Shown: positions 13,335 to 22,043, counted from the first letter of the stretch. The stretch is 31,723 nucleotides of DNA from JBAYHA01 sp964605975 (GCA_964605975.1 CAZSER010000005.1:1-31723); one strand, 5' to 3'. The notes: generated from the sequence alone by a model not told the origin. Program-made: numbers and translations.

Positions 13335-14738
13335 ATGTCGAAGAAAAAGTATGTTTTGGATACTAATGTGTTAATTCATGATGCAATGGCGATTGATAAA
13401 TTAGGAGACAATATCATTGTTATTCCTTTTTGTGTTTTGGAGGAGTTAGATAATCACAAAGAGAATCCTCGCACTGGCCATTCGGCAAGAAAAGTCATTT
13501 CCTTGATTGAAAAATATCGCCAAAAGGCAACAGGCTTGGGTGTTTTTTTGTCAAATGGGGTAAAAACGGATAAGGGAGGATTACTGTTGATTGATTCTTT
13601 GGAATTGCAAATTACCGATGATTTTCGATCTTTGGACTTGAAGAAAAATGACAACAAGATTATTGCCGTTGCTTTAAAACATAAAGCCATGGAAAAACAA
13701 AAAGGCGAAGATGCTTTGCCCGTAATTTTGATATCAAAAGATATTAATGTTCGGATTAAAGCAGATGCTTTGGAAATAACCGCGGAAACTTGGCATGATA
13801 GTCAGCTGGTAAAAGATGAAAAACAAATTTATTCTGGAACCGTTGTTTTTTTTGCCAAGAAAAAGCTACCCGAATTCCCAAAAGGACAATATTCTTTCCG
13901 AAAACCATTTCTACTTGCAGTACAGGATTTTTTGACAGTTGAGCAAATTGAGACTCTTTTTCCTAACCAATGTATTGTTTTGAAAGATCCCTCAACGGCA
14001 AAAATTTTTTTAGGAATTTATCGTAAACAAGAAGAGGCTATTCTTTGGATTGGTAGACCATATGAAAAGAAGCGTGATTATCGCAAAAATATAAATCCCA
14101 TTAACGAAGAGCAAAACTTTGCTTTTGCTTTATGTTGTCATGAAGATATCAACTTGGTGACTTTAATTGGTCAAGCCGGAACAGGAAAAACCTTAATGGC
14201 TTTGTTGGCGGGAGAAAGACTCGTGCAGTCCGGGAACTATCCAAATGGAATCTTAGTTTGGAGATCTACAGATACGATCCATAATCGACAGTTAGGTTAT
14301 TATAAAGGATCTATTGATGAGAAGTTTGGTCCTTATAGTCGACCAGTTTATGATGCTTATTCCAAGATAATTGGTAATGGAAATCAAACTGTTTTAAAAA
14401 TTAACTATGAAGAAAAACTGGTAGGGAGTGAACATTTCCGGATAGAGCCATTTATCCATCAACGCGGATCGACAGTAGATGATACTTATTTGATTATCGA
14501 TGAGGTTCAAAACTGGACACCGGACGAAACTATTACTGCTTTGACAAGAATTGGAGAAGGCACAAAAGCAGTTTTGACTGGAGATGTAGAACAAATTGAC
14601 AATAAGTTTTTGGATGCCATTAGTAATGGATTGACTTATGTGACCGAACTGATGAAGGAAGATGAAGGTTCGGCACATATTACTTTGGAGGTTTCAGAGA
14701 GAAGTGCCTTTGTAAAAAGACTTTTACGAAGAATTTAA
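13335..14738 (+). CDS. PIN-PhoH fusion protein (PhoH2/YlaK type)
   Basis: 467 residues. An N-terminal PIN ribonuclease domain (1-about 150) is joined to a C-terminal PhoH ATPase (about 250-467); relatives act as ATP-driven RNA helicase-nucleases. Seen: PIN acidic residues in VLDTNVLIHD (D9, D16), EELD (36-39), and the later D of ILISKD; Walker A GQAGTGKT (279-286), IIDEVQNW Walker B (D389-E390), and sensor-like AVLTGDVEQID. A strong GGGAGG Shine-Dalgarno lies five bases before the start. It is a single-gene unit with its own promoter and terminator. Confidence 0.93.
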   Translation: MSKKKYVLDTNVLIHDAMAIDKLGDNIIVIPFCVLEELDNHKENPRTGHSARKVISLIEKYRQKATGLGVFLSNGVKTDKGGLLLIDSLELQITDDFRSLDLKKNDNKIIAVALKHKAMEKQKGEDALPVILISKDINVRIKADALEITAETWHDSQLVKDEKQIYSGTVVFFAKKKLPEFPKGQYSFRKPFLLAVQDFLTVEQIETLFPNQCIVLKDPSTAKIFLGIYRKQEEAILWIGRPYEKKRDYRKNINPINEEQNFAFALCCHEDINLVTLIGQAGTGKTLMALLAGERLVQSGNYPNGILVWRSTDTIHNRQLGYYKGSIDEKFGPYSRPVYDAYSKIIGNGNQTVLKINYEEKLVGSEHFRIEPFIHQRGSTVDDTYLIIDEVQNWTPDETITALTRIGEGTKAVLTGDVEQIDNKFLDAISNGLTYVTELMKEDEGSAHITLEVSERSAFVKRLLRRI

Positions 14739-14743
14739 TAATG

Positions 14744-14767
14744 GGCGCCCTTCGTGGCGCCTTTTTT
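14744..14767 (+). terminator. Intrinsic terminator after PIN-PhoH
   Basis: GGCGCC (14744-14749) pairs with GGCGCC (14756-14761) across CTTCGT, followed by six T. Confidence 0.88.
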
Positions 14768-14803
14768 ATTTATTGTGGAAAATTATTTTTTTAAATTAAA
14801 ATA

Positions 14804-14812
14804 TGTTATAAT
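14804..14812 (+). promoter_or_regulatory. Extended -10 promoter for antiporter
   Basis: TGTTATAAT with a perfect -10 (14807-14812) and TG extension, 22 bases before the start codon. No clear -35 at the right distance. Confidence 0.55.
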
Positions 14813-14834
14813 AAATTCAAAATAAAAACAAAAT

Positions 14835-16508
14835 ATGGATAATGTTATCGTTCAATTAAGTGCGTTGTTGTCAATCACCGTTGGAATTGCTTTACTTTTA
14901 CGAGTTATTCGACAACCACTAATAATTTCTTATATTGTTGCTGGAATAATTTGTGGACCATTCATTTTAAATCTTTTTAATGGTGATCACCATTTGTATG
15001 ATACTTTTGCTGAGTTTGGAGTTGTTTTATTGCTATTTATTATTGGACTTAATCTTAACTTTCGACATCTCAAAAGTATTGGCAAAGTTTCTTTTTTGGC
15101 GGGGATGGGACAAGTGTTTTTTACCGGGACTATTGGTTATTTCATTTTGTATTTTTTAACCGGACAAGTTTTATCTTCTTTATATTTAGCTGTGGCCATG
15201 GTTTTTTCCAGTACAATTATTATCATGAAAATGTTATCGGACAAGAAGGATGTTGAAACAACCTATGGCCGATATACTATCGGGGTAATGTTAGTGCAAG
15301 ATGTTTTGGCTGTTATTTTAATTGTGTTACTCGGATTTTTCAAATCATCTGAATCTATTGAAATTTTATCTTTTTTATTATTATTCACAAAAGGAGCTGT
15401 TATTGTCGGGTTGGTTTATTTGTTAAGCAAAAAATTTTTGCCACTTTTACTGGATCGATTAGCTAGTTCTACCGAACTTTTATTTATTTTTACCATTGCG
15501 TGGTGTTTTGGTTTATCAAGTTTAATGTTATTAGCCGGTTTTTCTATTGAAATTGGCGCTATCATTGCCGGAATGGCATTAAGTTCTTCTCCATATCAGT
15601 TTGAAATTGCCAGTAGGTTAAAACCGTTAAGAGATTTTTTCTTGATTCTCTTTTTTATCGTTCTAGGCGGAGAACTGGCTTTAACTTCATTATCAACAAT
15701 TATTTTTCCGGCAATTATTTTATCTTTATTTATTTTAATCGGTAATCCGTTAATTTTATATTTGGTTTTTCGTTCGCAAAAATTTACTCGTAGAAATAGT
15801 TTTTTAGCAGGAATTACGGCTGCCCAAGTAAGTGAATTTGGGTTTGTTCTTCTTTTTGCAGGAAGACAGATTGGACATGTTCATGAAATAGAAGTTGGAA
15901 TTTTTACTGCTGTCGCTATCACAACCATATTTGCTTCTTCCTATTTGATTACCTATGGGGAACAAATTTATCGAAAGATATTGCCTTTATTTTTACTTTT
16001 TGGACAAGACAAACATCAACAAAAAGAAACTACTGTTAAAAGTTATGATGCGTGGATTGTTGGTTATCATCGAATAGGGATAAAGGTTGTCGAAGCACTC
16101 AAAAAAAGCAAAAGAAAATTTTCAGTAATTGATTTTAATCCGGAAGTGATCAAAAAATTAAAAAAATCCAAAATTCCACATTATTTTGGGGATATTGCTG
16201 ATGTTGAGTTTTTGGAATCATTGCCATTTGGAAACTGTAAAATTATTATTATGACTATCCCCACTATTGATGATCAGATAAATCTAATAAATTTTATTAG
16301 AAAAAACAAGAGGAGAATTGTTATTATTGCCAATGCTTACCAAAAAGATGAAGCTACTACTTTATATGCGCATGGTGCTGACTTTGTAATGATGCCCCAT
16401 TTCTTGGGAGGGCAGTGGATCTCTTCTATTTTACAAAAAACAAAATTAAGTAAAATTACCATTAAAAAATTAAAAGCTGAACAAGAAAAAATGTTAATAG
16501 GAAGTTAG
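14835..16508 (+). CDS. CPA2 cation:proton antiporter with TrkA-N domain
   Basis: 557 residues. Residues 1-about 385 form an Na+/H+ exchanger-type membrane domain of the KefB/KefC/GerN class (about twelve helices), with IIGLNLNFRHLK, the VFSSTIIIMKML segment and the LVQDVLAV motif whose Asp lies in the ion path. Residues from 402 form a Rossmann TrkA-N (RCK) regulatory domain. Its nucleotide loop reads GYHRIG (410-415) in place of the usual GxGxxG, with IDFNPE at the second strand end. There is no TrkA-C domain. It probably exports K+ or Na+ in exchange for protons; which ion cannot be told. Confidence 0.9.
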   Translation: MDNVIVQLSALLSITVGIALLLRVIRQPLIISYIVAGIICGPFILNLFNGDHHLYDTFAEFGVVLLLFIIGLNLNFRHLKSIGKVSFLAGMGQVFFTGTIGYFILYFLTGQVLSSLYLAVAMVFSSTIIIMKMLSDKKDVETTYGRYTIGVMLVQDVLAVILIVLLGFFKSSESIEILSFLLLFTKGAVIVGLVYLLSKKFLPLLLDRLASSTELLFIFTIAWCFGLSSLMLLAGFSIEIGAIIAGMALSSSPYQFEIASRLKPLRDFFLILFFIVLGGELALTSLSTIIFPAIILSLFILIGNPLILYLVFRSQKFTRRNSFLAGITAAQVSEFGFVLLFAGRQIGHVHEIEVGIFTAVAITTIFASSYLITYGEQIYRKILPLFLLFGQDKHQQKETTVKSYDAWIVGYHRIGIKVVEALKKSKRKFSVIDFNPEVIKKLKKSKIPHYFGDIADVEFLESLPFGNCKIIIMTIPTIDDQINLINFIRKNKRRIVIIANAYQKDEATTLYAHGADFVMMPHFLGGQWISSILQKTKLSKITIKKLKAEQEKMLIGS

Positions 16509-16539
16509 GATAAAGATTTTCGAGAGGTTTCTTTTTAAT

Positions 16540-16568
16540 TTGACAATTTGACATTCTTCGTCTAAAAT
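16540..16568 (+). promoter_or_regulatory. Promoter for tRNA-His and hisS
   Basis: TTGACA (16540-16545), 17 bases, TAAAAT (16563-16568), 12 bases before the tRNA. A second TTGACA at 16548 is too close to the -10 to serve. Confidence 0.75.
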
Positions 16569-16580
16569 ACCATAAGTTGT

Positions 16581-16657
16581 GGTGAGAGTAGCTCAGTTGG
16601 CAGAGCACAGGGTTGTGGTCCCTGGGGTCGCGGGTTCGAGCCCCGTCTCCCACCCCA
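16581..16657 (+). tRNA. tRNA-His(GTG)
   Basis: Anticodon GTG (16615-16617) in loop TTGTGGT on stem CAGGG/CCCTG; D stem GCTC/GAGC; T stem GCGGG/CCCGT. The extra G-1 (16581) faces C73 (16654), diagnostic of tRNA-His, and CCA is encoded (16655-16657). The acceptor stem GTGAGAG/CTCCCAC carries one A4-C69 mismatch. hisS begins 10 bases later, with no terminator between them. Confidence 0.95.
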
Positions 16658-16667
16658 TTTTTATTTT

Positions 16668-17969
16668 ATGAAAAACAAGATATTACAATTAGCCCGAGGT
16701 GTTCGTGATTTCGGTCCGGCAGAAAAAATCGCCAAAAATAAAATAATCAAAAAACTACAAAGTTCTTTTGAGTCTTTTGGTTACAATCCAATTGATACAC
16801 CAATGTTGGAAAGATATGAACTTTTTGCCAGTAAATTTGGAATTGGAGAACTATCTGAGGCGATGAAGGAAACTTTTCGCTTAAAAGATCAGGGAGAAAG
16901 AGAGTTAGTTTTGCGAACAGAGCTTACTTTGCCATTTGCTAGATTTATAGGAATGAATCCGGAGATAAAAAAACCTTTTAGACGCTATCAAATGGGAACT
17001 GTTTTTCGTGATGGCCCGATTAAATTAGGTCGTTATCGAGAGTTTTGGCAATGTGATGTTGATGTTGTGGGCTTGGCAGGAGAGGAAATTGATAGTGAAT
17101 TGCTACTTCTGGCAGAAGATGTTTTTAATAATTTAGAATTAGAAGTAGAAATTTTATTGAATAATCGTCTTTTTTTGGATGGGTTATTAACAAAAGCTGG
17201 ATTTGAGCAAGAAGATTTTGAATCAATTATTGTTTCTGTTGATAAAATAGAAAAAATCGGTCGGGAAGGAGTTTTGAAAGAATTAACCACCAAAGGTTTT
17301 TCTTTGGACAAAGTAGCCGTTTTGTTAGACTGGTTATCATGGGAAGGACAAAACCAAGATCTTTTTAACAAATTCTCAGAGTTATTAGGGGATAATCTAG
17401 GATTAATTAAAATCCAAAAAACTTGGGAACTAACTGGCAAGTCATCTCGTATCCGCTTTTCTCCTTCTTTGGCAAGAGGTCTCGCTTATTATACTGGAAA
17501 TGTTTTTGAGATTTTTCTTTCTGATCAAACCGTTATTAAATCTTCTTTGGGTGGTGGTGGTCGTTATGACAATATGATTGGCGGGTTAATTGGAAGTAAA
17601 GAAATAGTGCCGGCGATTGGTTTAAGTTTTGGATTAGAAACCATTTTTGATGCTTTTCAATTAAAAAATAAAGATAGTTATCGTAAAACGGTTGTTGATA
17701 TTTTAGTTGCTCCCTTTGTTGTTGATTATTTGCCAAAGGCAAGAGAAATTGCTAAGCAGTTACGAGATTTTAACTATAATGTTGAAATTAGTTATTTATA
17801 CAAGCCGAAGAAGTTTTTGGAATATGCTAATAATTATCAGATTAAAAAGGTTATTTTGTTGGGAGAGGATGAAATTATAAAAAATTTAATTACCATTAAA
17901 GATTTGGAGACCGGAGAACAGAAAACTGCTTCATTAAAATCATTATTTTCTTCTAAAAAATCGGCTTAA
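16668..17969 (+). CDS. hisS: Histidyl-tRNA synthetase
   Basis: 433 residues, standard bacterial HisRS length. Charges tRNA-His, whose gene lies just upstream in the same transcript. Seen: N-terminal RGVRDFGP, a class II motif 2 region at 106-130 (RRYQMGTVFRDGP then GRYREFWQCD), ELTLPFAR (85-92), the HisA signature as ARGLAYYTGNVFEI, motif 3 region with GGGGRYDNMIGG, and a C-terminal anticodon-binding domain from about 340. Its stop codon falls in the loop of its own terminator hairpin. No Shine-Dalgarno; TTTTATTTT precedes the ATG. Confidence 0.96.
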   Translation: MKNKILQLARGVRDFGPAEKIAKNKIIKKLQSSFESFGYNPIDTPMLERYELFASKFGIGELSEAMKETFRLKDQGERELVLRTELTLPFARFIGMNPEIKKPFRRYQMGTVFRDGPIKLGRYREFWQCDVDVVGLAGEEIDSELLLLAEDVFNNLELEVEILLNNRLFLDGLLTKAGFEQEDFESIIVSVDKIEKIGREGVLKELTTKGFSLDKVAVLLDWLSWEGQNQDLFNKFSELLGDNLGLIKIQKTWELTGKSSRIRFSPSLARGLAYYTGNVFEIFLSDQTVIKSSLGGGGRYDNMIGGLIGSKEIVPAIGLSFGLETIFDAFQLKNKDSYRKTVVDILVAPFVVDYLPKAREIAKQLRDFNYNVEISYLYKPKKFLEYANNYQIKKVILLGEDEIIKNLITIKDLETGEQKTASLKSLFSSKKSA

Positions 17970-17982
17970 TACCGATTTTTTT
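17955..17982 (+). terminator. Terminator overlapping hisS stop
   Basis: AAAAAATCGG pairs with CCGATTTTTT (core AATCGG 17959-17964 with CCGATT 17972-17977). The TAA stop of hisS (17967-17969) lies in the loop. Confidence 0.8.
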
Positions 17983-17983
17983 C

Positions 17984-18011
17984 TTGACAAAAAAAATATT
18001 TTCGTTAATAT
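17984..18011 (+). promoter_or_regulatory. Candidate promoter for HAD gene
   Basis: TTGACA (17984-17989), 16 bases, TAATAT (18006-18011). The -35 is perfect and the -10 is weaker. Confidence 0.5.
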
Positions 18012-18039
18012 TTAAATAATAGACTAACTTAATTGTTTT

Positions 18040-18876
18040 ATGAAAAAAAATCTTATTTTTTTGGATATTGATAATACTTTATTGGATCGAGAATATAAAA
18101 TAAACAGTTCGACAATTCGATTTGTGATTGAACAACTGCAGAAAGAAGGACATATTTTTGTTTTAAATTCAAATAGATCCTTGCCTGACTTGCAAGATGT
18201 TGCTAATCGTTTTGGATTTAATGGATATTTAATTGGCGAAAATGGCGCTTATATTTTTGATCAAAAAAATAATAAGCAGGAACTATTAATTTTGCAAAAA
18301 GATATTTTATTAATTGAACAAAGTCGAGAGATTATTAGAAAGTTTATAAAAGAAAAAGAACAGGATATTCAATATCTTTTTTGTGATACAACAGAATTGA
18401 ATAAACATTTAGAAACTTTTATTACAGATAATAATCGCAACTATTTAATCGCGGAAAATGAGTTCAGAAAATATTCAATTAGTTTACATATTAAAAAAAT
18501 AGTAAACTCAGGGTATTTAACGGATATAGATTCAGCAAAATATTTTTGGAAAGAAATTAGTGGTCTTTTGGAAAAAATAAATCAAAATCATGAATTGAAT
18601 ATTGAATACACGGAAAGTTTTGCAAATATTTTAATTTTAGTAACCTCAATCAATAAAATTTTTGCCAACAAAAAATTAACCGAAAAATTCAACGATTATA
18701 GAATTATTTATATTGGGGATGACATTCAAGATAAACCGACATCCACAGAATACGATTTTTTCTTTACTTTGCAAAATGGTGACAAATTAGCCAAGGATTC
18801 TGCTAATTATATTGCTCAAGCGCCTTTGGCCAAAGGAGTAGAAGAGATTTTACTAAAATTAGAAGAATTAACTTAG
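18040..18876 (+). CDS. HAD-superfamily hydrolase, Cof/type IIB
   Basis: 278 residues. Probable sugar- or small-molecule phosphatase with a type IIB cap. Seen: motif I DIDNTLLD (9-16, nucleophile D9 and acid D11), motif II in VLNSNRS (S44 region, Arg following), a cap domain from about 85 to 190, a lysine near INKIFANKK, and motif IV IYIGDDIQDKP. The DIQD form replaces the common SxND but keeps the metal aspartates. Substrate cannot be assigned. It is a single gene between the hisS terminator and the tRNA-Thr promoter. Confidence 0.85.
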   Translation: MKKNLIFLDIDNTLLDREYKINSSTIRFVIEQLQKEGHIFVLNSNRSLPDLQDVANRFGFNGYLIGENGAYIFDQKNNKQELLILQKDILLIEQSREIIRKFIKEKEQDIQYLFCDTTELNKHLETFITDNNRNYLIAENEFRKYSISLHIKKIVNSGYLTDIDSAKYFWKEISGLLEKINQNHELNIEYTESFANILILVTSINKIFANKKLTEKFNDYRIIYIGDDIQDKPTSTEYDFFFTLQNGDKLAKDSANYIAQAPLAKGVEEILLKLEELT

Positions 18877-18912
18877 TTTTAAATATCTTATTTTAGCCAA
18901 AAAACAAGATTC

Positions 18913-18941
18913 TTGCTTATTTTTTTTAATTTTGTTATACT
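18913..18941 (+). promoter_or_regulatory. Promoter for tRNA-Thr and rpmG
   Basis: TTGCTT (18913-18918), 17 bases, TATACT (18936-18941) with an extended TG, 17 bases before the tRNA. Confidence 0.65.
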
Positions 18942-18958
18942 GATACCGATATTTTCGT

Positions 18959-19034
18959 GCCAGCGTAGCTCAGTTGGTAGAGCAGTAGTTTTGTAAACTA
19001 TTGGTCACGGGTTCGAATCCTGTCGCTGGCTCCA
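18959..19034 (+). tRNA. tRNA-Thr(TGT)
   Basis: Acceptor GCCAGCG/CGCTGGC, D stem GCTC/GAGC, anticodon stem GTAGT/ACTAT with loop TTTGTAA (anticodon TGT), T arm with GGTTCGAAT, discriminator T, and encoded CCA (19032-19034). rpmG follows 35 bases later without a terminator between them, so the two are probably cotranscribed. Confidence 0.96.
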
Positions 19035-19069
19035 TTTTTATCAAAATTTGATTAAATAAACCTATTTAT

Positions 19070-19225
19070 ATGTCCCAAGACAATCTTATTAAGTTGCAAT
19101 GTAGTGAATGCCGAACTATTAATTATCAATCTTATAGAAACAAAAAAACATTGAAGCAGAAGTTGGTTATGCAGAAATACTGCAAGAAATGTCGCAAACA
19201 CACCGAACACAAAGAAGTGAAATAA
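19070..19225 (+). CDS. rpmG: 50S ribosomal protein L33
   Basis: 51 residues, typical L33 length. Seen: the zinc-ribbon form with two CxxC pairs, CSEC (C11, C14) and CKKC (C38, C41), an NYQSYRNKK segment that matches the NYxTxKNKR core of L33, and the ending CRKHTEHKEVK. It binds 23S rRNA near the E site. It shares a transcript with tRNA-Thr and is followed after seven bases by a terminator. The leader is A/T only. Confidence 0.95.
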   Translation: MSQDNLIKLQCSECRTINYQSYRNKKTLKQKLVMQKYCKKCRKHTEHKEVK

Positions 19226-19232
19226 AAAAAAC

Positions 19233-19257
19233 GACCTAAATCAGGTCATTTTTTTTT
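19233..19257 (+). terminator. Intrinsic terminator after rpmG
   Basis: GACCT (19233-19237) pairs with AGGTC (19243-19247) around AAATC, followed after one A by nine T. Confidence 0.8.
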
Positions 19258-19268
19258 ATAAAAATTTA

Positions 19269-19277
19269 TGCTAAAAT
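19269..19277 (+). promoter_or_regulatory. Candidate extended -10
   Basis: TGCTAAAAT (TG-N-TAAAAT) 36 bases before the membrane glycosyltransferase. The -35 region is only T-rich. Confidence 0.35.
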
Positions 19278-19312
19278 AATAATGCTATTTCTTTTTTTAT
19301 TTATAAAAACTT

Positions 19313-20965
19313 ATGGATTATAAAAAGATATTTTCAAAGAAATTTTTATGGATTGTTTTTGGTGTTTTTTTGTTTTTTATTTATAGCCAATTTTTTTATT
19401 TTGGAGTAGTAAAAAATGCTAATGAAGAAAATTTTATTTTTAATTGGCCAGACGAAATGAGTACCTCTTTTTTTGTTAAAAACTTCTCCGACAATAATAG
19501 TTTTCGCTATTTTGAACCATTAAATAAAGAACTTTTAAATACTGTTCATCCTCGAAGTACCAATGTGAATGAACAGGGGGAAATTGTTCCTACTGCTTTT
19601 TTGGGTTTTGGAATTGTATTAGGATTAGTAAGTAAAGTTGTTGGTTTTTATTTAGCTCATTATTTAACCCCTCTTTTAGCCGTTCTTGCGTTGTTTTTTC
19701 TTTTTAAAATTACGGAAAGATTTTTTAATCATCAAATTGCCATAATAACCGTTTTATTGAGTGCTTTTTTTGCCCCGTTTTTTTATTTTTCTTCCTTTGT
19801 CATGCTCCCAAATATCGCTTTTATTTTTTTTATGCTGGGAGGTTTATGGTTTTTTGAGACAATGACAAGACACAGTTTTTGGCGCTCTTTTGGCAGTGGA
19901 ATATTTTTGGGGACGGCAATAATTATTCGACCTTCGGAATCAATTTTTTTATTATTATTAATCATGGTTATTTATTTTATCAATCATCAAAAAATTAATC
20001 CCAAACAACTATATTTATGTGCTATTGGTGTTGTTTTTCCAATTTTAATACTCCTTTTTTATAATTTTCAAAGTTATGGCGATATTTTTCAATTTGGTTA
20101 TTTAAAAATGGATACTGGACTGACACTGGTGGAAAAACTTCCCGGAGAAGTTCTTGTTTCTTCCCCAAATCCTGTTTGGGGGATTTTAGAATTACTGTTC
20201 GTTCCTTTTGGCTTTCATCCTCGCTTAATTTGGCATAATTTTTGGGAATACTCTTTCTCATTAACTTGGTTCTTCTGGTTGCTAATTGTGTTAATACCTT
20301 TTTTTGTTAAGAAATCGTCGTTTTCTGAAAAGAAAATTGGCTATTTTTTATGGGTTTTGATTTCCTGGTTATGGCTACATTGCTACTATGGAAGTTGGCA
20401 GATAATTGATCCTATTGTTTTGCAAAATAACTATTTAAGTATTTCTTATATTCGTTATTTTCTTCCTGCTTATCTACTTTTAATTCCACTTTCTATTTGG
20501 GGATTAAATGAAATGTTCGCTCAAATTAACTTAACAAAAACAACAAAAAGAATAATCACTGGATTTTTTATTTCTTTTTTTATTCTTTATAATCTGCAAT
20601 TAGTATTTTTTTCTTCTCACGATGGCTTATCAACCGTTAAACAAGAACTAATAAATTATCGTCAAATTTATAATGAGATAGAAAAAACCGTTCCAGCAAA
20701 AGCAATTATTATTATTGATAATGCCGATAAAATGCTATGGCCAAGGTTCTCCGTAATTCCTTTTGGTGGTAATTTGGGAATTTTTCAAAAAATTAAAGCC
20801 AGTCAAGTATTAAAAGAAAAACAAATTTTCTATCTAACTTTTGGATCAGAAGAAAAATTAAATAGCTATCAAGAAGATTTGACAAACCTAGGATTTTATT
20901 TCATAAAAAAAGAAAAAATAGTCCATGGTTATACACTTTTTGAACTAAAAGAATCAGTTAAATAA
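19313..20965 (+). CDS. GT-C type membrane glycosyltransferase (GT39-like)
   Basis: 550 residues with about ten to twelve membrane helices and a C-terminal outer domain. It resembles ArnT/PMT-type enzymes, which transfer a sugar from a polyprenyl-phosphate donor outside the membrane. Seen: the first external loop holds NWPDEMSTSFF (D-E pair, the catalytic place in GT-C enzymes), an HPRSTN segment, RPSES in the middle helices, and YIRYFLPAYL late. The likely lipid-linked donor would be made by the GT2/DUF2304 pair at 22044-23044. It is transcribed ahead of the main glycan operon, which has its own promoter. Confidence 0.75.
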   Translation: MDYKKIFSKKFLWIVFGVFLFFIYSQFFYFGVVKNANEENFIFNWPDEMSTSFFVKNFSDNNSFRYFEPLNKELLNTVHPRSTNVNEQGEIVPTAFLGFGIVLGLVSKVVGFYLAHYLTPLLAVLALFFLFKITERFFNHQIAIITVLLSAFFAPFFYFSSFVMLPNIAFIFFMLGGLWFFETMTRHSFWRSFGSGIFLGTAIIIRPSESIFLLLLIMVIYFINHQKINPKQLYLCAIGVVFPILILLFYNFQSYGDIFQFGYLKMDTGLTLVEKLPGEVLVSSPNPVWGILELLFVPFGFHPRLIWHNFWEYSFSLTWFFWLLIVLIPFFVKKSSFSEKKIGYFLWVLISWLWLHCYYGSWQIIDPIVLQNNYLSISYIRYFLPAYLLLIPLSIWGLNEMFAQINLTKTTKRIITGFFISFFILYNLQLVFFSSHDGLSTVKQELINYRQIYNEIEKTVPAKAIIIIDNADKMLWPRFSVIPFGGNLGIFQKIKASQVLKEKQIFYLTFGSEEKLNSYQEDLTNLGFYFIKKEKIVHGYTLFELKESVK

Positions 20966-20966
20966 C

Positions 20967-20995
20967 TTGCTTTTTATCTCCTAATCGGTTAAAAT
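20967..20995 (+). promoter_or_regulatory. Promoter of glycan operon
   Basis: TTGCTT (20967-20972), 17 bases, TAAAAT (20990-20995), 41 bases before the epimerase gene. It has the same -35 as the tRNA-Thr promoter. The eight genes from 21037 to 27927 follow with gaps of at most a few bases. Confidence 0.55.
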
Positions 20996-21036
20996 TAGAA
21001 TAATAAAAATGTTAAATAATCCCAAAAAATAAAACT

Positions 21037-22041
21037 ATGGAAAACAAAAAAAACATCTTAATTCTAGGGGGTGCCGGTTTTATTGGCTCTCACTTAGCCG
21101 AAAGATTATTATCTGAAGCCAATGTTATTTGTCTTGATAATTTTTCGTCCAGCGGATCTAGCAATATTAATCATTTATTGCGTTTTCCTAATTTTAAATT
21201 TATTCGAGCTGATATTACTGAAAACATTGATTTAGAAAATAATCCTGACTTGGATATTTTTCAGATAAAAGTTTTTGGCATTAGTGAAATTTATAATTTA
21301 GCTTGTCCAACTTCGGTAAATAATTTTGCTCACCTCAAAAAAGCAACACTGGAAGCAAATACTAAGGGGCTTTTAAATTCATTAGAATTAGCGGTTAAAT
21401 ATAAGGCTAAATTTTTACAAGCGTCATCTTCTGTTGTTTATGGAGAAACAAACAGGGAAGATTATGTCTCGGAAGAATATCGAGGAATTTCCGATATGTT
21501 AGATGATCGAGCTTGTTATGATGAGGGTAAGAGATATGCGGAAAGTATTACAAAAACTTATGCCGATATTCATGATTTGGAGGTTAAAATTGTTAGAATT
21601 TTTCGTACTTATGGGCCAAAAATGTTATTAGATGATGGACAAATGATTCCGGATTTTATTTTGAATGCTATTGACGGTAAAGATTTAGAAATTTTTGGGA
21701 CAGAAGATTTTCGAACTTCACTTTGTTATATCAGCGACATTGTTGAGGGATGTCTAGCTGTTATGAAATCAGGAATTAATCAACCAGTAAATTTAGGAGC
21801 TACTGATGTTTATAAGTTGGTTGATGTTGCACAACAAATTATTAACTTAACGGGAAGTAAATCCAAAGTTGTTTTTAAAGATTCAAAGGTTTTTATGCGA
21901 GAATTAGCTTTACCAGATATTAAATTTATCCGTAATGAATTAGGTTGGCTACCAATTGTCACTTTGGAAGAAGGTTTACGAAAAACAATTGAGTTTACTC
22001 AAGCCCATAAAGATCTATTAAATTTCAGTACCAAAATATAA
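21037..22041 (+). CDS. NAD-dependent epimerase/dehydratase, UXS-like
   Basis: 334 residues; extended SDR fold. The best match from memory is UDP-glucuronate decarboxylase (UXS), which makes UDP-xylose. Seen: NAD motif GGAGFIGSHL (11-20), DNFSSS, ACPTS (89-93), SSSVVYG (130-136), and the active-site block DDRACYDEGKRYAE (156-169) with Y161 and K165, nearly the UXS form. RIFRTYGPKM and TSLCYISDIVEG follow. Its expected substrate, UDP-glucuronate, would come from the Ugd half of the fusion at 28788. It heads an eight-gene operon; the next start is two bases after its stop. Other sugar epimerases remain possible. Confidence 0.85.
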   Translation: MENKKNILILGGAGFIGSHLAERLLSEANVICLDNFSSSGSSNINHLLRFPNFKFIRADITENIDLENNPDLDIFQIKVFGISEIYNLACPTSVNNFAHLKKATLEANTKGLLNSLELAVKYKAKFLQASSSVVYGETNREDYVSEEYRGISDMLDDRACYDEGKRYAESITKTYADIHDLEVKIVRIFRTYGPKMLLDDGQMIPDFILNAIDGKDLEIFGTEDFRTSLCYISDIVEGCLAVMKSGINQPVNLGATDVYKLVDVAQQIINLTGSKSKVVFKDSKVFMRELALPDIKFIRNELGWLPIVTLEEGLRKTIEFTQAHKDLLNFSTKI

Positions 22042-22043
22042 AC

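Noticed and set aside
16462..16653. Minus-strand 63-codon frame across tRNA-His
   Set aside because: It is antisense to tRNA-His and the antiporter end; the text GARTRDPRDHNPVLCQLSY is translated tRNA.
17033..17440. Minus-strand 135-codon frame inside hisS
   Set aside because: Antisense shadow, rich in Ser and Asn as expected from reversed AT-rich codons.
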